64,000 bases of DNA from Steromphala cineraria (GCA_916613615.1 OU744730.1:23562406-23626405), one strand, 5' to 3'. Positions 9,374-21,481 are shown, counted from the first letter of the stretch. Translations and numbers: made by a program. Notes: generated by a model from the letters alone, not told the origin.

Positions 9374-11629
9374 AGGAATATTCCAATGAAAAATGAAAAA
9401 GAGCCTTTTAAAACAATGTTTATCGATAAATCCTTCAACTTTGGCCAATAATTTTTAGTTTAATCACCAAATCTGCAATAAAAATTCAAAGTTGGGAAAA
9501 AAATCAAGTTTACCGACATTGATGGGGGACGCCATATTGCTATCTCGAACGGAAAACGAGAGCGAGAAACAACGGGAATATGACGTCAAGACACACCACG
9601 AAATTAGGAGACGCCGTTAGATTCAATGGTGGGCGGTGACGGCCCGTCAAATATGAGACTGTAACAACCGTCACGACCATTAAAGACATGCCGGGTCCAG
9701 AATATTCTACTTCTATGATGCCCAAAGCAATAAATAAATAGTTCTGACCAGCAGACTGCTGCAAAACTTCAGTACAGTTTGGTAAAGATTTCCCATGTGC
9801 GGACATCACAAGGTTTGAACACTGACCACTGTTATTTTTTTAGAATTTTTATAAGCTAAAGACACCATGCATAAGGTTGAAATAAAGTGTTTAATGACTT
9901 TGCTTAAATAAGTGCATTTTAAAAAAAAACTAAACGTAACATAGAATAATTATTTATTGATTATATCACTCGAAAAAAAGACCTATTGACATGATCTTGT
10001 CGAAGTGAATCCTAAAAAGCGAATCCGTGATGATGGTGGTATGGTTCGTAATCAAAATGAAATTGTTTATATCAATCAAAACACGTTTGATAAATTTGAA
10101 AGATGACATTTTCTATATTGGCATTGACTTCTCGTTTTTATTACATAAATCTTGGCTTGTTTGAGGATGAAAATATTTTTCTATTTATTTAGTTGTCGCC
10201 GATACGAAACCAATTTTGATTACGAATCACTAAAGCGCACATGCTGTATGAAATATTATCGGAATGATTGTTAATGATTCCTTATTATGTTCACATATCA
10301 TACCATGTTGATTATTTTCCAAAGGCATTTCTGCTAAACAATATGTAACGAAATTAAAATGGAATTATAAGATATCATTAGTATACTAAAACAATCAGGA
10401 AGGAATGGTGTTTTGAATAATATTAAAGATCTATCAACTCATCAGCAAGTAATACAAAATATTATACTCACAAAGTTTCTTTATATCATCGAGTGTTTTT
10501 TATATCTAAGTTGCTATGATGTAGCTGAATAATCCATATTTGTTTGGAGTTTTCTCATTATTATATCTTTTAGTAAATAAAACTTACAACTATGATTTTT
10601 TATATTCACAGAAGGATATGATTTTAATGATAACAATGCACAAATTATCACAACGTATGTCTCTTAATTAAACCTTCAATTTTTTTTACAAAATACTAGA
10701 TTTACTTTATTTATGCATGTTTTACATTGAATATTCCCTTTTATATTTATTTTTAAATAATACAATGATTCTAACACGTTCATAACAAAAATTGTTTTTC
10801 CCTTTTCAAACTGACTAGAGGGTTTTTGAAAATCCACAGATTGAATGTGAAAGAGTGCCAAATTTTTAAAGAAACCTATCGTAGTAACTCTGTGAAAATA
10901 AAATATTAAAAAATATAATTTCTTATTTTTGGAAAGATATAAAAAAAAAAGATATGCAAAGGTCTTAGTGATTGATAATAGGCCTATGTATATAACAGAT
11001 AAATCATTGATATGCACGTTTGATGTATCAAAATTCAAGGAAACGTTTTCTACTTTGAAAGTGTAAATTTTATATAAAAAGGAGTAGTTATAGAGTACGT
11101 CAACATCTTTCAGGTAAACATACCATGTTTTAATCAGAAAAAAATACAAAGAACACAACAAGATATAGTTCTCTTGATCGTTTTTAAAAACATTTATTTA
11201 TTTATTTATTTTCTGTGTTTTTTTTATATAATTCATATCGTTAATACTACTAGACAAAACCGCATATTAGTCGTAGTTGCTTGTTGAATTATCTATCCGA
11301 CGACTGGGTCGTTCTGTAGGCACAACGATGTTTTACGTTAACAAAGTGCGCAGCGCACACATTCAGCAGTTCTAGTCAAATCATGGAAACTCCACTGCAC
11401 AAAGATGTACGGAGTTTATAATGTAAGCTCCTTGCATCGATTTCTTGTGGTGTGTCGATGACGTCACATTTTCAAATAAAATGGCGACCACCGTCATCGC
11501 TCAAAGACGAAGGTTTAAAATTCTGTAAATACTTATCTCGTTGACAGAAAAATTTAATAATTTGTGAGAATGTCTTTTATAACTCAAACTTTTGCTAGAA
11601 TTAAGTTGAAATCGTACTGGAATATTCCT
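9374..11629. mobile_element. Non-autonomous DNA transposon with TTAA target duplication, inside the LINE RT
   Basis: TTAA at 9370-9373 and at 11630-11633 flanks this 2256-bp insert. Its ends are AGGAATATTCCA and the complement TGGAATATTCCT. Looser inverted similarity extends about 230 bp inward: both arms hold CGCCAT, a TGACGTCA-like site and GACACACCAC. Removing the insert plus one TTAA joins ACTAGTATCC-TTAA-TGAAAGATTG, which reads SILNERL and continues the LINE RT frame. The insert has no transposase frame; the longest minus-strand frame (10676-11161) is AT-rich and unlike a known protein. Caution: GGAATATTCC is itself a palindrome, so the shortest TIR match alone is weak. TTAA with AGG termini occurs in Kolobok, and TTAA also in piggyBac; the superfamily is unresolved. 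Confidence 0.8.
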
Positions 11630-11633
11630 TTAA

Positions 11634-12256
11634 TGAAAGATTGAATAAGTTCTGTGTTGACAATGATACAATATCACATGCCCAATCTGGTTTCAGACAA
11701 GGTTTCTCAACAATCGATAATGTGTTCATAATCCATAACCTGATACACAGACTGAAGAAAAACAAAAAGAAACTGTTATGTGCCTTAATAGATTTTTCTA
11801 AAGCATTTGATAAAGTCTGGAGAATTGGGTTATGAAACAAATTAAAGCAAAGCGGTATCAGAGGGACAATACTGACTTTGGTACAAAATATGTATGCCGA
11901 TATAAAGTCCTGTGTAATGGTGGAGTCAGTCTTTGATTGTCTCTCAGGAGTTAGGCAAGTTATTCCTTAATGACCTCGAATCACATCTAGCAAGTCAAGA
12001 AGAATCCGTTGAAATAGAAACATATTATGATGCTCTTTATATTTATTTCAAACTACTTGTTCTACTTTACGCAGATGATACTGTTCTCCTATCTGAAACT
12101 CATGATGGTTTACAAAATTTACTTAATTCATTTGCTGAATATTGTGACAAATGGAAACTTGAGGTAAATACTAGTAAGACAAAGATAATTGTATTTGGTT
12201 CTGGGCCTGCAGTTAATTATAAAAAGTCGTTCTCACTATATGAAAGGAAAATTTAA
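11634..12256 (+). pseudogene. LINE reverse transcriptase, middle part
   Basis: From 11641 the frame gives the RT palm block SHAQSGFRQGFSTIDNVFI and LLCALIDFSKAFDKVW, the first catalytic Asp being in LIDFSKAFD. A stop at 11833 and a frame change lead to NMYADIKSCV and CLSGVRQ (about 11887-11955). A deletion there removes the usual block before LFLNDLESHL. The second frame (11945-12256) carries the catalytic LLYADDTVLLSE (about 12060-12095) and KLEVNTSKTKIIVFG. It continues the RT broken off at 9370. Confidence 0.85.
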
Positions 12257-13177
12257 ATTGTAAACACCTATAAATACTTAGGAATGTTGCTGCATAGAAA
12301 TGGTCGCATGAATTCTGCGGTTTCATACATAGCTGATCTTGGTATGAAAGCATCCATTGCACTAATAAAACGTGCCAGAAATATTAAATTGCCGCTTGAC
12401 CTACTTCTTGCTGTATTTGATAGACTAGTTGTACCCATATTACTGTATGGATGCGAAGTATGGGGACATGAGAACACTGAAATAATAGAAAGAGTACACC
12501 TCAAATTTCTTAAATTAGCTACCGGTTTGAGGTTCAATACACCCAATTTCATGGTGTATGGAGAACTAGGTAGAGAACCTATTCAGCTCTAAATTTCGAA
12601 ACGATATATAACATTCTGGTGTAAATTGTTATTTTCACAATCAAATAATAAGATAGCAGCTTTTATCCTTCATTATATTACCAATGAAAACAAAATGCTC
12701 ATTGATTACACCGGTATACCTGGCTTAATCTAACACATTCTTTGTAATTGCGGACTACCGGATGTTTTTGATAACCCTCATCTCTACTCAAAACTATGGA
12801 TCGTTTCTAATGTTGATCACGTTTTAAAAGACCAATTTCTTCAATCATGGAAAAGCGATATTAACAATTCTTCAAAAGGTGTTTATTAGAAAATTTTAAA
12901 ACCCTCACACAAATTCGAACAATACCTAATCCTACCGGAAGAAATTTCTAGACCTATTTTGAAGTTCAGAACTTGCAACCATAAACTTCCAATAGAAACC
13001 GGCAGATGGCAAAATATCCCGAGAGAGCACAGACGTTGCAATTTATGCGATTCACGTGTGGTTGGAGATGAGTTTCATTATATTTTTAAATGTCAATTCT
13101 TTACAGACCTTCGTAAGTCATGTTTGCATGAATACTATCAATACTGGCCAAGTATGTTAAAGTCAACTTTTCAATAG
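12257..13177 (+). pseudogene. LINE C-terminal region with CCHC zinc finger
   Basis: It reads YKYLGMLLHRNG and PILLYGCEVWGHEN (12284-12592), stops at 12590, and resumes through weaker sequence with stops at 12730 and 12886. At 12959-13177 it ends in a zinc finger CNLCDSRVVGDEFHYIFKC preceded by NHKLPIETGRWQNIPREHRR. This arrangement (IETGRW before a CxxC...H...C finger) is the usual tail of many invertebrate LINE ORF2 proteins. A CCACCGAAGGTGG hairpin sits at about 13306-13318 in the 3' UTR. Confidence 0.8.
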
Positions 13178-13352
13178 TAGAATATCTACTCTCAAAACAC
13201 TATCAAAGTTTATAAAGATTGTTTGTAGCAAATTGTGATTGTTTTATCTAATGAATGCACTCACCTTGCTTTAAATTTTTGTTGTATTATTTGTTTACTC
13301 ATGTACCACCGAAGGTGGATAATTTTTTAGTAATAAACGAGTGATGATGATG

Positions 13353-13370
13353 TCTAATTGACACCATGAG
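13353..13370. repeat. Diverged target duplication, right (LINE)
   Basis: TCTAATTGACACCATGAG, directly after the TGATGATGATG tail of the LINE and directly before a TTAA-flanked element. Confidence 0.6.
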
Positions 13371-13374
13371 TTAA

Positions 13375-13638
13375 AGGGGCAGTAGCACGTTTTTAGGGGG
13401 AATATAAGTTGATGTCAGGAAATTGAAAATAAATTATTCTAATTGAAAGGTAAAGTTATCAAACTAAACGACGCAATAATATATCCAATATAAAGTGTAA
13501 AGTTTAACCATGCGATTCCTTTTTCTTATTAAAATGAATAAAAGGTGTTCACATAAAAATGGCGGCCAATGGACTTTATGTCAATCTTTATATTTCGTTC
13601 TCTGACTATGGATGATTGGTTTGTATTATGGAATTCAT
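13375..13638. mobile_element. Truncated TTAA-flanked MITE (AGGGGCAGTAGCACG family)
   Basis: It starts after TTAA (13371-13374) with AGGGGCAGTAGCACGTTTTT and matches the complete copy at 45601-45958 for about 260 bp, through TCTGACTATGGATGATTGG. The far terminal repeat is missing. The sequence after about 13638 belongs to a minus-strand LINE relic. Confidence 0.8.
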
Positions 13639-14218
13639 CCTCAGTTTCATTACAGTTAAAACAAAGCCGTTCTTCCGTTGGAATGTTCTCGTAGCGGCCT
13701 GTCTCTATCCTTAGAGGGGCTACACCAAAACGGAACTTTGCAAATGAACTTCGGTGTGATTTCGCTATCGGGGCATGTAGATATGACTCTGTGCAGAAGT
13801 CCTGTTTAAAGTGCTTGTATTTTCGAAGTTTGGTTTGTCCGTTTCTTGTCTCTTCACACTGGACATTTTCCCTCTATTCGGTTTTGTAGTTATTAAAAGC
13901 TTTCGTCTTTACAGTTCTTACAAGAAGGCGTGACTCTATCCGTTGTTGAGTTCTTAAATGGGAGAGATTATTTTGATCCATGTAGACTTTTACTCTGTGG
14001 GCCCAGTTCTTCCTTTTGACACCATCAGACCATAAAAACGTGATTTTATTTATTCTTGTCTCTCGCATATTCTTGTATCGTGCCCACTGCCTAGCTACTG
14101 CAGACCACTGACGTACTATAGGAGGAATCCAGCCAGCATCTCCATTTACTGCTATAAGGTTTGGGCTGTACTTTCCAACACCAAGATAAAAGCGGATAGC
14201 TCGATGATGAACTGTCAC
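13600..14218 (-). pseudogene. LINE C-terminal relic, minus strand
   Basis: The minus-strand frame at 13874-14218 gives MTVHHRAIRFYLGVGKY and NGDAGWIPPIVRQW, a block typical of the region after RT in some LINE ORF2 proteins. Downstream on the same strand (13620-13790) another frame gives APLRIETGRYENIPTEERLC and CFNCNETEDEFH, the start of a CCHC zinc finger. The two parts are separated by a frameshift and stops. The finger is cut off where the AGGGGCAG element begins. The RT core is absent. Confidence 0.7.
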
Positions 14219-14335
14219 GAGGCAGCAACGAGGCAGTCACGCTTCAGCGCGTTTTATTCTGTTCGCCGGCCTAATCAAGCGGCGTATTTCTAAAGTCGTA
14301 ATTAAGCCGTTACTGGGTCGATTTCGGAAATTTTA

Positions 14336-14349
14336 AGTTGAGTCAATGT
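14336..14349. repeat. Target duplication, left
   Basis: AGTTGAGTCAATGT, identical to 14982-14995. Confidence 0.8.
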
Positions 14350-14981
14350 GATTTAAACAAATTTTATTCATGAAAAGGCATGAATGGATTGGCCAACAAG
14401 CACCGAGGTGCTTCTTATATTAAGGCCGCTCCAAAATAATTACATGTGAAAAATATACAATGAATAATTACCAGTGACGCATGTCATACATTTTATATTT
14501 TATAAGCTTAAAAAAATAGTGATTATGCATGAATAAGATTGTTTGTTCGGGAGCCAATATATAAGTGCTTATGGAATGTCAAATCGATCAGATTTTATAA
14601 TGAAATGATGAATAGATTTCAATAATTTGTCTAGATCATTGTTTGTGAGCGATGTACATCCCCTTAATACCGTGTTGATAGTAAATCCTTTCAAATAAAA
14701 GAATAATTGCTGTCTTAATTCTGTAAACTGTTTGCATGTGAAAAAATAGTGTACAGCGTTTTCAATTGGGTGACCGCATTGGCACGCGGGGCTGTCAATA
14801 ATATGTCTTTCAAATTTATCAGCATTCAAGTCACTACAGCGGAGCCTAAGGCGAGAGTGGATAATCTGACAGATTCTTGAACCGTGGTTGAGATTGAAGA
14901 AAATAGTTTTATTTTTAGGACCGCAAACCGAATTTTTGAAGCTGGATAACGAATCGCTATTTTGAATGTCGGGAGTTAGTG
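14350..14981 (-). mobile_element. 5'-truncated LINE tail, minus strand, with target duplication
   Basis: AGTTGAGTCAATGT is present at 14336-14349 and 14982-14995, flanking the insert. On the minus strand it encodes (about 14980 to 14569, one open frame without a true start) SRICQIIHSRLRLRCSDLN and the zinc-finger segment CQCGHPIENAVHYFFTC, then KQFTELRQQLFFYLKGF. The 3' end (14350 side) has ATGAATAAAATTTG with an AATAAA signal. This is the usual product of truncated LINE insertion. It differs in sequence from the other LINE tails here, so at least three LINE families are represented. Confidence 0.85.
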
Positions 14982-14995
14982 AGTTGAGTCAATGT
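14982..14995. repeat. Target duplication, right
   Basis: AGTTGAGTCAATGT, identical to 14336-14349. Confidence 0.8.
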
Positions 14996-15325
14996 CAAAT
15001 GGCTATCCCTTTTTCATGAATCGCGAAAGTTGCCATATGGCATTTCAGTCCATTTTTAAGACAAAATTGCTTTTGTGACTTTGATATTGTAAAATATGTT
15101 GATGAAATTTGAACTTTAATGAAATGATATAATTGACTTTGATGATAATCATAATACTTATTAATGTGGCGGCGACAATTTTTAAAATATGTATATTTTT
15201 ATCAAATTAAAAGAAATGATCTTGTTATCCCATTCATACAAGTGATTATGTCATATCCCTTCATGACCTCGCATTGTGACCAACCAGTTGTAATGCTCTT
15301 AATCAGTAATGACTACCCTCAACTA

Positions 15326-17836
15326 CACCCCTACTACACTGAGTAAGGTAACTGCAGTTACCTTCTCAAAAAATGGCGGAACAGCAAAACATCGCTGATT
15401 GTGACTTTCTTCAAATGCATTTCACAATAATACTTTGATATTTTCAGTCATATTATCTATGCGCATGTCTTGGGCATGTAACAATGATTCATTAGATGAC
15501 ATGTCACGAATCATAAAGTGTGTAAATAAATCGCAATCTTTGTTTTAAAAACTCAAGCGAGAGTAAGGTAACTCGGGAATGTTGAGTAAGGTAACTGTTA
15601 GAAGAATTGAAACATTGAGAAAGGTAACTGAAAAATTATCTTTTCTCCCACGTGATAGCATGATACATATCATTTACAACTAAGTAGAGATACGATAGGT
15701 ATTTCAAAATGATGTCCTCCTAAAAATCACTTAATTGTTATAAAACGTTAAGCTTTTTTGTAAAGTGAGCAACTCAAAATTGATAGATATTGAAAAAAAT
15801 TGATTTATATGTCATGCAAAATTTTTACACCTTAGAATAGCATTAAATTTTAGGGATGAGCGTGACATCGTCTTCTTACATTGTTTAAGCAACTCAAAAA
15901 TAAGTAATTTATCAATAATTTGAAATTGACAAAATTACCTTGTATAAACAAATTAAATGAGCATGAACAAACAAAAAGACAAAAAACAAACAATACAAAT
16001 TGTTTAACAAACATCGAATGGTTAGTCTGGTTTTTTTTATAAACATTGATATTGTACATATGAAAAGATCATACTTTGAACAAAAGTTTTTAAAAAAGAG
16101 GATAAAATGTAACGAAAAAACCGTCTTTATTAATGTGTACCTTGCATGATTGTCTCATCCTGTGTTTCAAGAATGCATAATTGTGATGAAATATTAACAA
16201 AGAAAGATAAACAATTACAATCAATGTTTATAACCGTATCCAGGTAAACGCTTTATAAATTTAGAGCTCATATCAGTGTATTAACTTTTTATTGATTCCT
16301 TTCATTCATTTACTTTTCTTATTCATGTATATTTGAGACTGGAAATCAAAAGGCACTTCCATTTACTCACTTCACTCACTCATTCTCAATTAAATATTGT
16401 AGTATCTGGGTCATGTGAATTTGTGTTTGTCATTTTACAAATTTAAATCGAATTGAGAAACAGACAGAACTATACATATTATCCTATCTCGAGCAGTAAC
16501 CAGTTTTTGGACATGACTAGGCCTTGTTAATATATTTAGAGGACCTAAAGTGTAGATTAAAATGATAAACATACACGATTTTCATAAAGCAATTCACCAA
16601 GAAAAAGTGACTTTCACTTCAATAACATTCTTCTTACATTTCTGGTCTAACACACGTCCCGATCTCAGCAATACCCCAATACCCCACCACCCCCTGTTTT
16701 TGGTAATCGGGTACAGATACCATATGCAACTATAACGTAAATTACATAACATAACTTAATTTTTTACTACGTTGGAGCGATTTTGTCTTCGGTACAAGCA
16801 AACTTCAGAACGGCCTACATCTTAGGAAATAATGCAAAGGAAATTACTATTTTTAATATTTACAAAATATCTATAACATACATAACAAACTTTATCCAAC
16901 GCCTACTCCTCAGGGGATATTTATGTCAGAAGCACTAGCAACTATTTTAAAAGTGACAGTTGCTTGGATATTCTTTTTAATCACTATACAGCTCTAGGAA
17001 AAGAACTTATATATACTCATGTTCACTGCGATTGAAAGCTTATAGCTGATTATAATCTATAACATAAATTACATTTTAAAAAAAGACATTAATAAAATTA
17101 CATTTTTGGAAATGTTTAGTAAGATATTCTTTTTTTTTCATGTATCAAAATTAATACCTGAGAACAAGTTATTCTATATCTTGAGAATTGTAATTGCTTC
17201 CAAGACTTAAACCTACTTTCATCTGCTTTGTCAACGAAATATGTCTTGTGGGCGACATAACCAATGCCGCATGTCCAAAGGCATTCAAGGCTATTGTATA
17301 AATATGAGTAGTAAAATACTTGTATTGTTCTATATTTTCTATAGTTACAAACATTGATCTAAAAGTACGACACAGTAACGTTGTATTTTTTGATAATTCA
17401 AACTATTTAACAGGACGATGTCATTCTTTTGCTAATTTCATTCAGAATGACTGCAGTGCTTCCTGCAAAAGTCGCTATAAACAAAGAATATTTGCATATT
17501 CATGGCAATAACACATTCCGAAAGCCCTCTCAGTTACCTTTCTCCCATCGTTAAGTTACCTTTCTCATGTCATAAAATGTTTACCGAGTTACCTTACTCT
17601 CGCTTTAATTTTTTAAAACAAAGATTGTGGTTTATTTACACACTTTATGAATGGTGACATGTCATCTAATGAATCTTTGTTACATGCCCAAGACATGCGC
17701 ATAGATTATATGACTGAAAATATCCTAGTATTGTTGCCAAATGTATTTGAAGAAAAGTCACAATCAGCGATGTTTTGCTGTTCCGCCATTTTTTGAGAAG
17801 GTAACTGCAGTTACCTTACTCAGTGTAGTAGGGGTG
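15326..17836. mobile_element. 2.5-kb non-autonomous element with about 250-bp inverted termini
   Basis: The left end CACCCCTACTACACTGAG (15326) is the exact complement of the right end (to 17836). Similarity continues inward for about 250 bp, through AAAAAATGGCGGAACAGCA, GCGCATGTCTTGGGCATGT and ATGACATGTCA. AACTA flanks both sides (15321-15325, 17837-17841), a possible 5-bp target duplication. Each arm carries repeated GTAAGGTAAC or AAAGGTAAC sites: left at about 15343, 15565, 15585 and 15622; right, complemented, at about 17530, 17552, 17587 and 17810. The interior is AT-rich with no transposase frame. The superfamily is unknown. Confidence 0.85.
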
Positions 17837-17841
17837 AACTA

Positions 17842-18975
17842 GAAGTGCTTAATCAATGAACTATGACACAGATTGACCAATATGCATGTGGTTTAACCAT
17901 TTATTTCCCAAAAAGAAGGAACCGGATCGGTAAACAAGCAAATGTTTATATTTATACCGACCCGAAATATGCATATCATGTTCTAGTCTGCTTAATAATG
18001 TTATAAAACATGTTATTGTGTGTATCTATTAATTTTAAAAAATGAAACTTTATTACCTGTGACCTTTTCCCGATCACCAATATATTTCATCAAGGTCAAA
18101 TACCATAGTTATTTGATAGCCACTTAAATTATAAACTACTCAAAAGAATCTAAGGAACATTTGCATATTTTCTCGTATATACATGATACCTAAGCCCATT
18201 GGTAACGTTAAGTATTTTATTAAATAAACATTATGATACTGATACATGTATATTTGAATCAATTGTTGAGAGTTATGCAGCTTCTGTTTTTGGGCTTTGA
18301 TGTCAGAAACAAGGCCAGGGTAAAAAATGAAAGTTACAGGAAGTCAGATTGTTCATGTTCAAACAATTAGGTCTTGTCTTGGGTTACTTAATTACTTTGA
18401 AAGTGATGTCCCCTGTAGTGAAATCTCCCGAAGAAAATGTGATCGAAAATACAGAAATTCAAAAACTAATAAAAAAAATTAAAATCAGTAGCCCAATGTC
18501 AGAAATGCATGTGGGTATGAATAAACTGAGACTATATATTCAATCTCAACAAATAAAACACTTCTCTTTCAGCTGCTGACAATTAAAATAGTGCAAATGA
18601 TATTATGACTCGAATGATCCTTGACTTCTTTGAGTAGTATATTACAATTACATATCACACTTTAAGTTCTTGATCTGCGTACTTTGATTATAGGGCAGTA
18701 TAATTTTTATCTTTTTTGTATCAAATTGGTGAAATGTGTTATTACAACACATTAACTGACATACATGTATCAGGTAATATGAATTTACAAATTTATTACT
18801 TACGAGGGAAGTCTTATCGAGATATTTTTCATATGTTGCCCTAGGGCAAAATATCACTTTTTCATTGTGAAGTCACGTTATAAACAATACCGGTCGACGG
18901 CGGCTAGTCGGCCCATGCTGAGATGTAGTTTTTGTGTTTTTTTCGTTAAATTTGGGATTTCGGTAATAAACAGAA
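17842..18975. other. AT-rich stretch without recognised feature
   Basis: Only short frames without family resemblance (for example 18349-18579). No inverted or tandem repeat was seen. Confidence 0.35.
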
Positions 18976-18978
18976 TAT

Positions 18979-19117
18979 TATATTCGTGCCCATGACATTC
19001 TATGTTTACGACACTCGTGCCTAAATATCAGTATACCCCTCGCTCTCGCTCGGGAAATACTAATACTTAGACACTCGTGTCGTAAATATAGTATGTCATG
19101 GACACTCATATAATATC
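18979..19117. repeat. Imperfect hairpin, about 55-bp arms
   Basis: TTCGTGCCCATGACATTCTA and TTTACGACACTCGTGCCTAA on the left pair with the complements TTAGACACTCGTGTCGTAAA and AGTATGTCATGGACACTC on the right. The centre is a short TCGCTCTCGCTCGGG segment. It is a foldback structure with no coding frame. Confidence 0.7.
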
Positions 19118-19119
19118 CT

Positions 19120-20755
19120 CTATGTATTTGCATTTCAATATTGAGCAGTTAAATTAAATCCAACAATTACCTGAAAACGAGGTACCTGTAGGCAATACAC
19201 ATTTAAAGGGCAGACCCGTGCGATGACATTTTTACTAACGAGACTTTTATTACAGGGCCATAAAAAGTTCAAAGATACAGGGATAATGACTTGTTTGGTT
19301 GAGGTGTTTTCTTGACATATGCTGGAATAACTTCCAGCATGGTTAAAACCCTGTTATTTACCATTAAAGTCATTTTGAACACAAATCATAATTTTTGTTA
19401 CTAAAACAGGCTTTTAGATATATTTTTGTTATCAATATCATGAAATTATGAAAAAAAATAGAGCACTTGATGTAATATAGACTGCTTTATGAACGATGAA
19501 GAGAGAGAACAAACAGGTGATTTACAACTGCAATTTAACTTTTGTACGTCAAAGCTTGTGCTCAATTTTCAAACTTTCAGTGAACAACCACACTAGTATC
19601 AAAGGCGTTTCTAGTTAAAGCGTCTTTGTGACTTCACCCAAACTGGCAGAATGACGTACTTATAGATAAATAACAATAAAAAAGCTAGCCTGTACTAAAC
19701 ACTGACAATATCAATATCACTATTCACTAATCATTGACCAAATATATCATAAAACCCTCGTTCCAGAATGATATATCTAAGACAGTTTTTCAATTAGTAC
19801 ACCTAGTGAATACAAAGTTATTTCACAATTTCTATTTTTGAAATAAACATTTGATTCAAACTTAATAAAATAAATAAAAAAAGGTAATGATACCCTACCT
19901 GTTCACAGTTTTCACAATTGTTCAATTCACCAAGACTAAACATGAACCTTAATAGCAGTGTCTCTTAGCTGCTGTTGCAATGAGCACTGCTTTCAGACAT
20001 GAACATATGTTACAAGCTTTATACTACTTATAATGGACCCCCCATTGTAGTTGTATTTCAATTTTATATGAGCTTACATTTGGGACATATAAATGCATTT
20101 AATAACTGATAAATATTTATTGTAATGCATAACTTTACAAGACCTGACTGCAGTAGCACAAATTATTTAGTTTAGATCGTATATATGTCATAATTTTCTC
20201 GATTTACGCTTTAGATCAATGAAAAAAACCGAAATATATGAACGTCAGAGGAACGTTTTTAAAAATCAAGAATGATCATTTAGGTATCACACATCATGAC
20301 TGGTCCATTTAAAGCACCAGGTTATGGTTTGACCAAGCCGTGGGTCTTGTTAAGTACACCGTTATGGCATGACATGTGACTATTTTCGTGATGATCGACG
20401 GATATCTGTCGTCAACACCAACAATATCAATATTATTATGTATCCTAGAAATGAACCAACACATGTAAAGAAATAAGCATAAAAATAAAAAAATAAAAAA
20501 TTAGTATTGTTGGAATTGGTTGAAATATTCTGCGAAAATATTTGATGTCTACTGTACTTGATTGTGATCTGGGAAGGGAAGTTTGTGTGAATGGGATTTG
20601 TGCATTGACAGTGCGCATGACTGACTGACCCATGTTAGTGTATACGTAAACTCGTGAAAGTGCAAGGTGATACGAAAGTGTGTTCACGTAGATTTCAATC
20701 TAGTTAAAACTAGCTGTAATGTTATCGGCCCCTTAGTCCTTACGTTACATCTAGC
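19120..20755. other. AT-rich stretch without recognised feature
   Basis: No supported gene or repeat. The minus-strand frame 20445-20687 shows no family resemblance. Confidence 0.35.
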
Positions 20756-20814
20756 TACTAACCCACCTGGTCCGTGTCGAAATCAGCCAATTGAAAAAGA
20801 ACTGGCTGATCTCC

Positions 20815-21200
20815 TAGGTTAAAGATAACAAGATTGGTTGATCTAGAGCTAACGGTAGTGGAGATAATTGACCAGACGGAAGGACAGACGGACTTCGTTG
20901 CGGGAGTATAATAATATGTGTATCTGGAACAGTAGAGAGCGAAGCGTATTTTATAAATATTGATGGCAACAAAATGAAAAGACATCCACTAATGCATTCT
21001 CTCCCTACAGAGGAATATCAAGTCATGAAATGCTGATACAGCCTCTGTTATATTACGCTGAAATCCGTGGGTTCCGGCAGTTTGCCCTGGCGAAAAAAAA
21101 ATATCACCACAATCAATTTGAATTTTTTTATCAAATGACGACGCTTCTCGCATGGAAAGGGTGGTTCATATAATAAAATGCAATTGCAAACCTTCAGTAG
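20815..21200. repeat. Dispersed repeat, copy 2 (with foldback-family arm)
   Basis: 20815-21050 matches 3930-4200. The following 20995-21190 matches the reverse complement of about 410-620, including GCCTCTGTTATATTACG and GCTTCTCGCATGGAAAGGG. The two repeats are therefore parts of one family. Confidence 0.75.
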
Positions 21201-21255
21201 CCAAAATGACCTTCTCAGTTGAACACCTAGGAACAAGTAAAGAAGTGAGCAAAGC

Positions 21256-21481
21256 TTTAACCTTCAAAAGGCACATTTAGGGATCACGGTTGATAAGTGT
21301 ATGATGTTTGGTGAAGCTAGCATGTATAGTTTAGGAGATATGCTCAAGACAAATGACTTGGTAATAGAGTCACTGTTTAAGTCATGTTTCCGTGGAAACC
21401 GCACAAAAATAAGAATAATTTGTTGGTTTAACCCTCAAAAGGCACATCTAGGGATCATGGTTGATAAGTCTATGAAGTTTA
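21256..21481. repeat. Direct repeat pair, about 53 bp
   Basis: TCAAAAGGCACAT, TAGGGATCA and GGTTGATAAGT appear in the same order at about 21258-21310 and again at about 21428-21481. The copies differ by a few bases. Confidence 0.75.

Larger units (their letters stand above)
7817..13352 (+). mobile_element. Decayed LINE (ORF1-EN-RT) split by a 2.26-kb DNA element
   Basis: Order on the plus strand: CAACAAGATGGCTGC 5' leader, ORF1 relic (7949-8803), endonuclease fragment (8805-9130), RT start (9130-9372), inserted DNA element (9374-11629), rest of RT (11630-12256), C-terminal region with zinc finger (12257-13177), and a 3' end TAATAAACGAGTGATGATGATG. The flanks TCTAAATTACACCATAAG (7799-7816) and TCTAATTGACACCATGAG (13353-13370) match at 15 of 18 bases, as an old target duplication would. 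Without the insert it is about 3.3 kb, shorter than a typical full LINE; part of the EN-RT region is deleted near 9130 and part of RT near 11940. The jockey/CR1 group is plausible; the clade is not proven. Confidence 0.8.

Noticed and set aside
10676..11161. 161-codon minus-strand ORF as a transposase of the TTAA element
   Set aside because: AT-rich and F/Y/L/K-rich composition with no catalytic motif; a chance frame is more likely.
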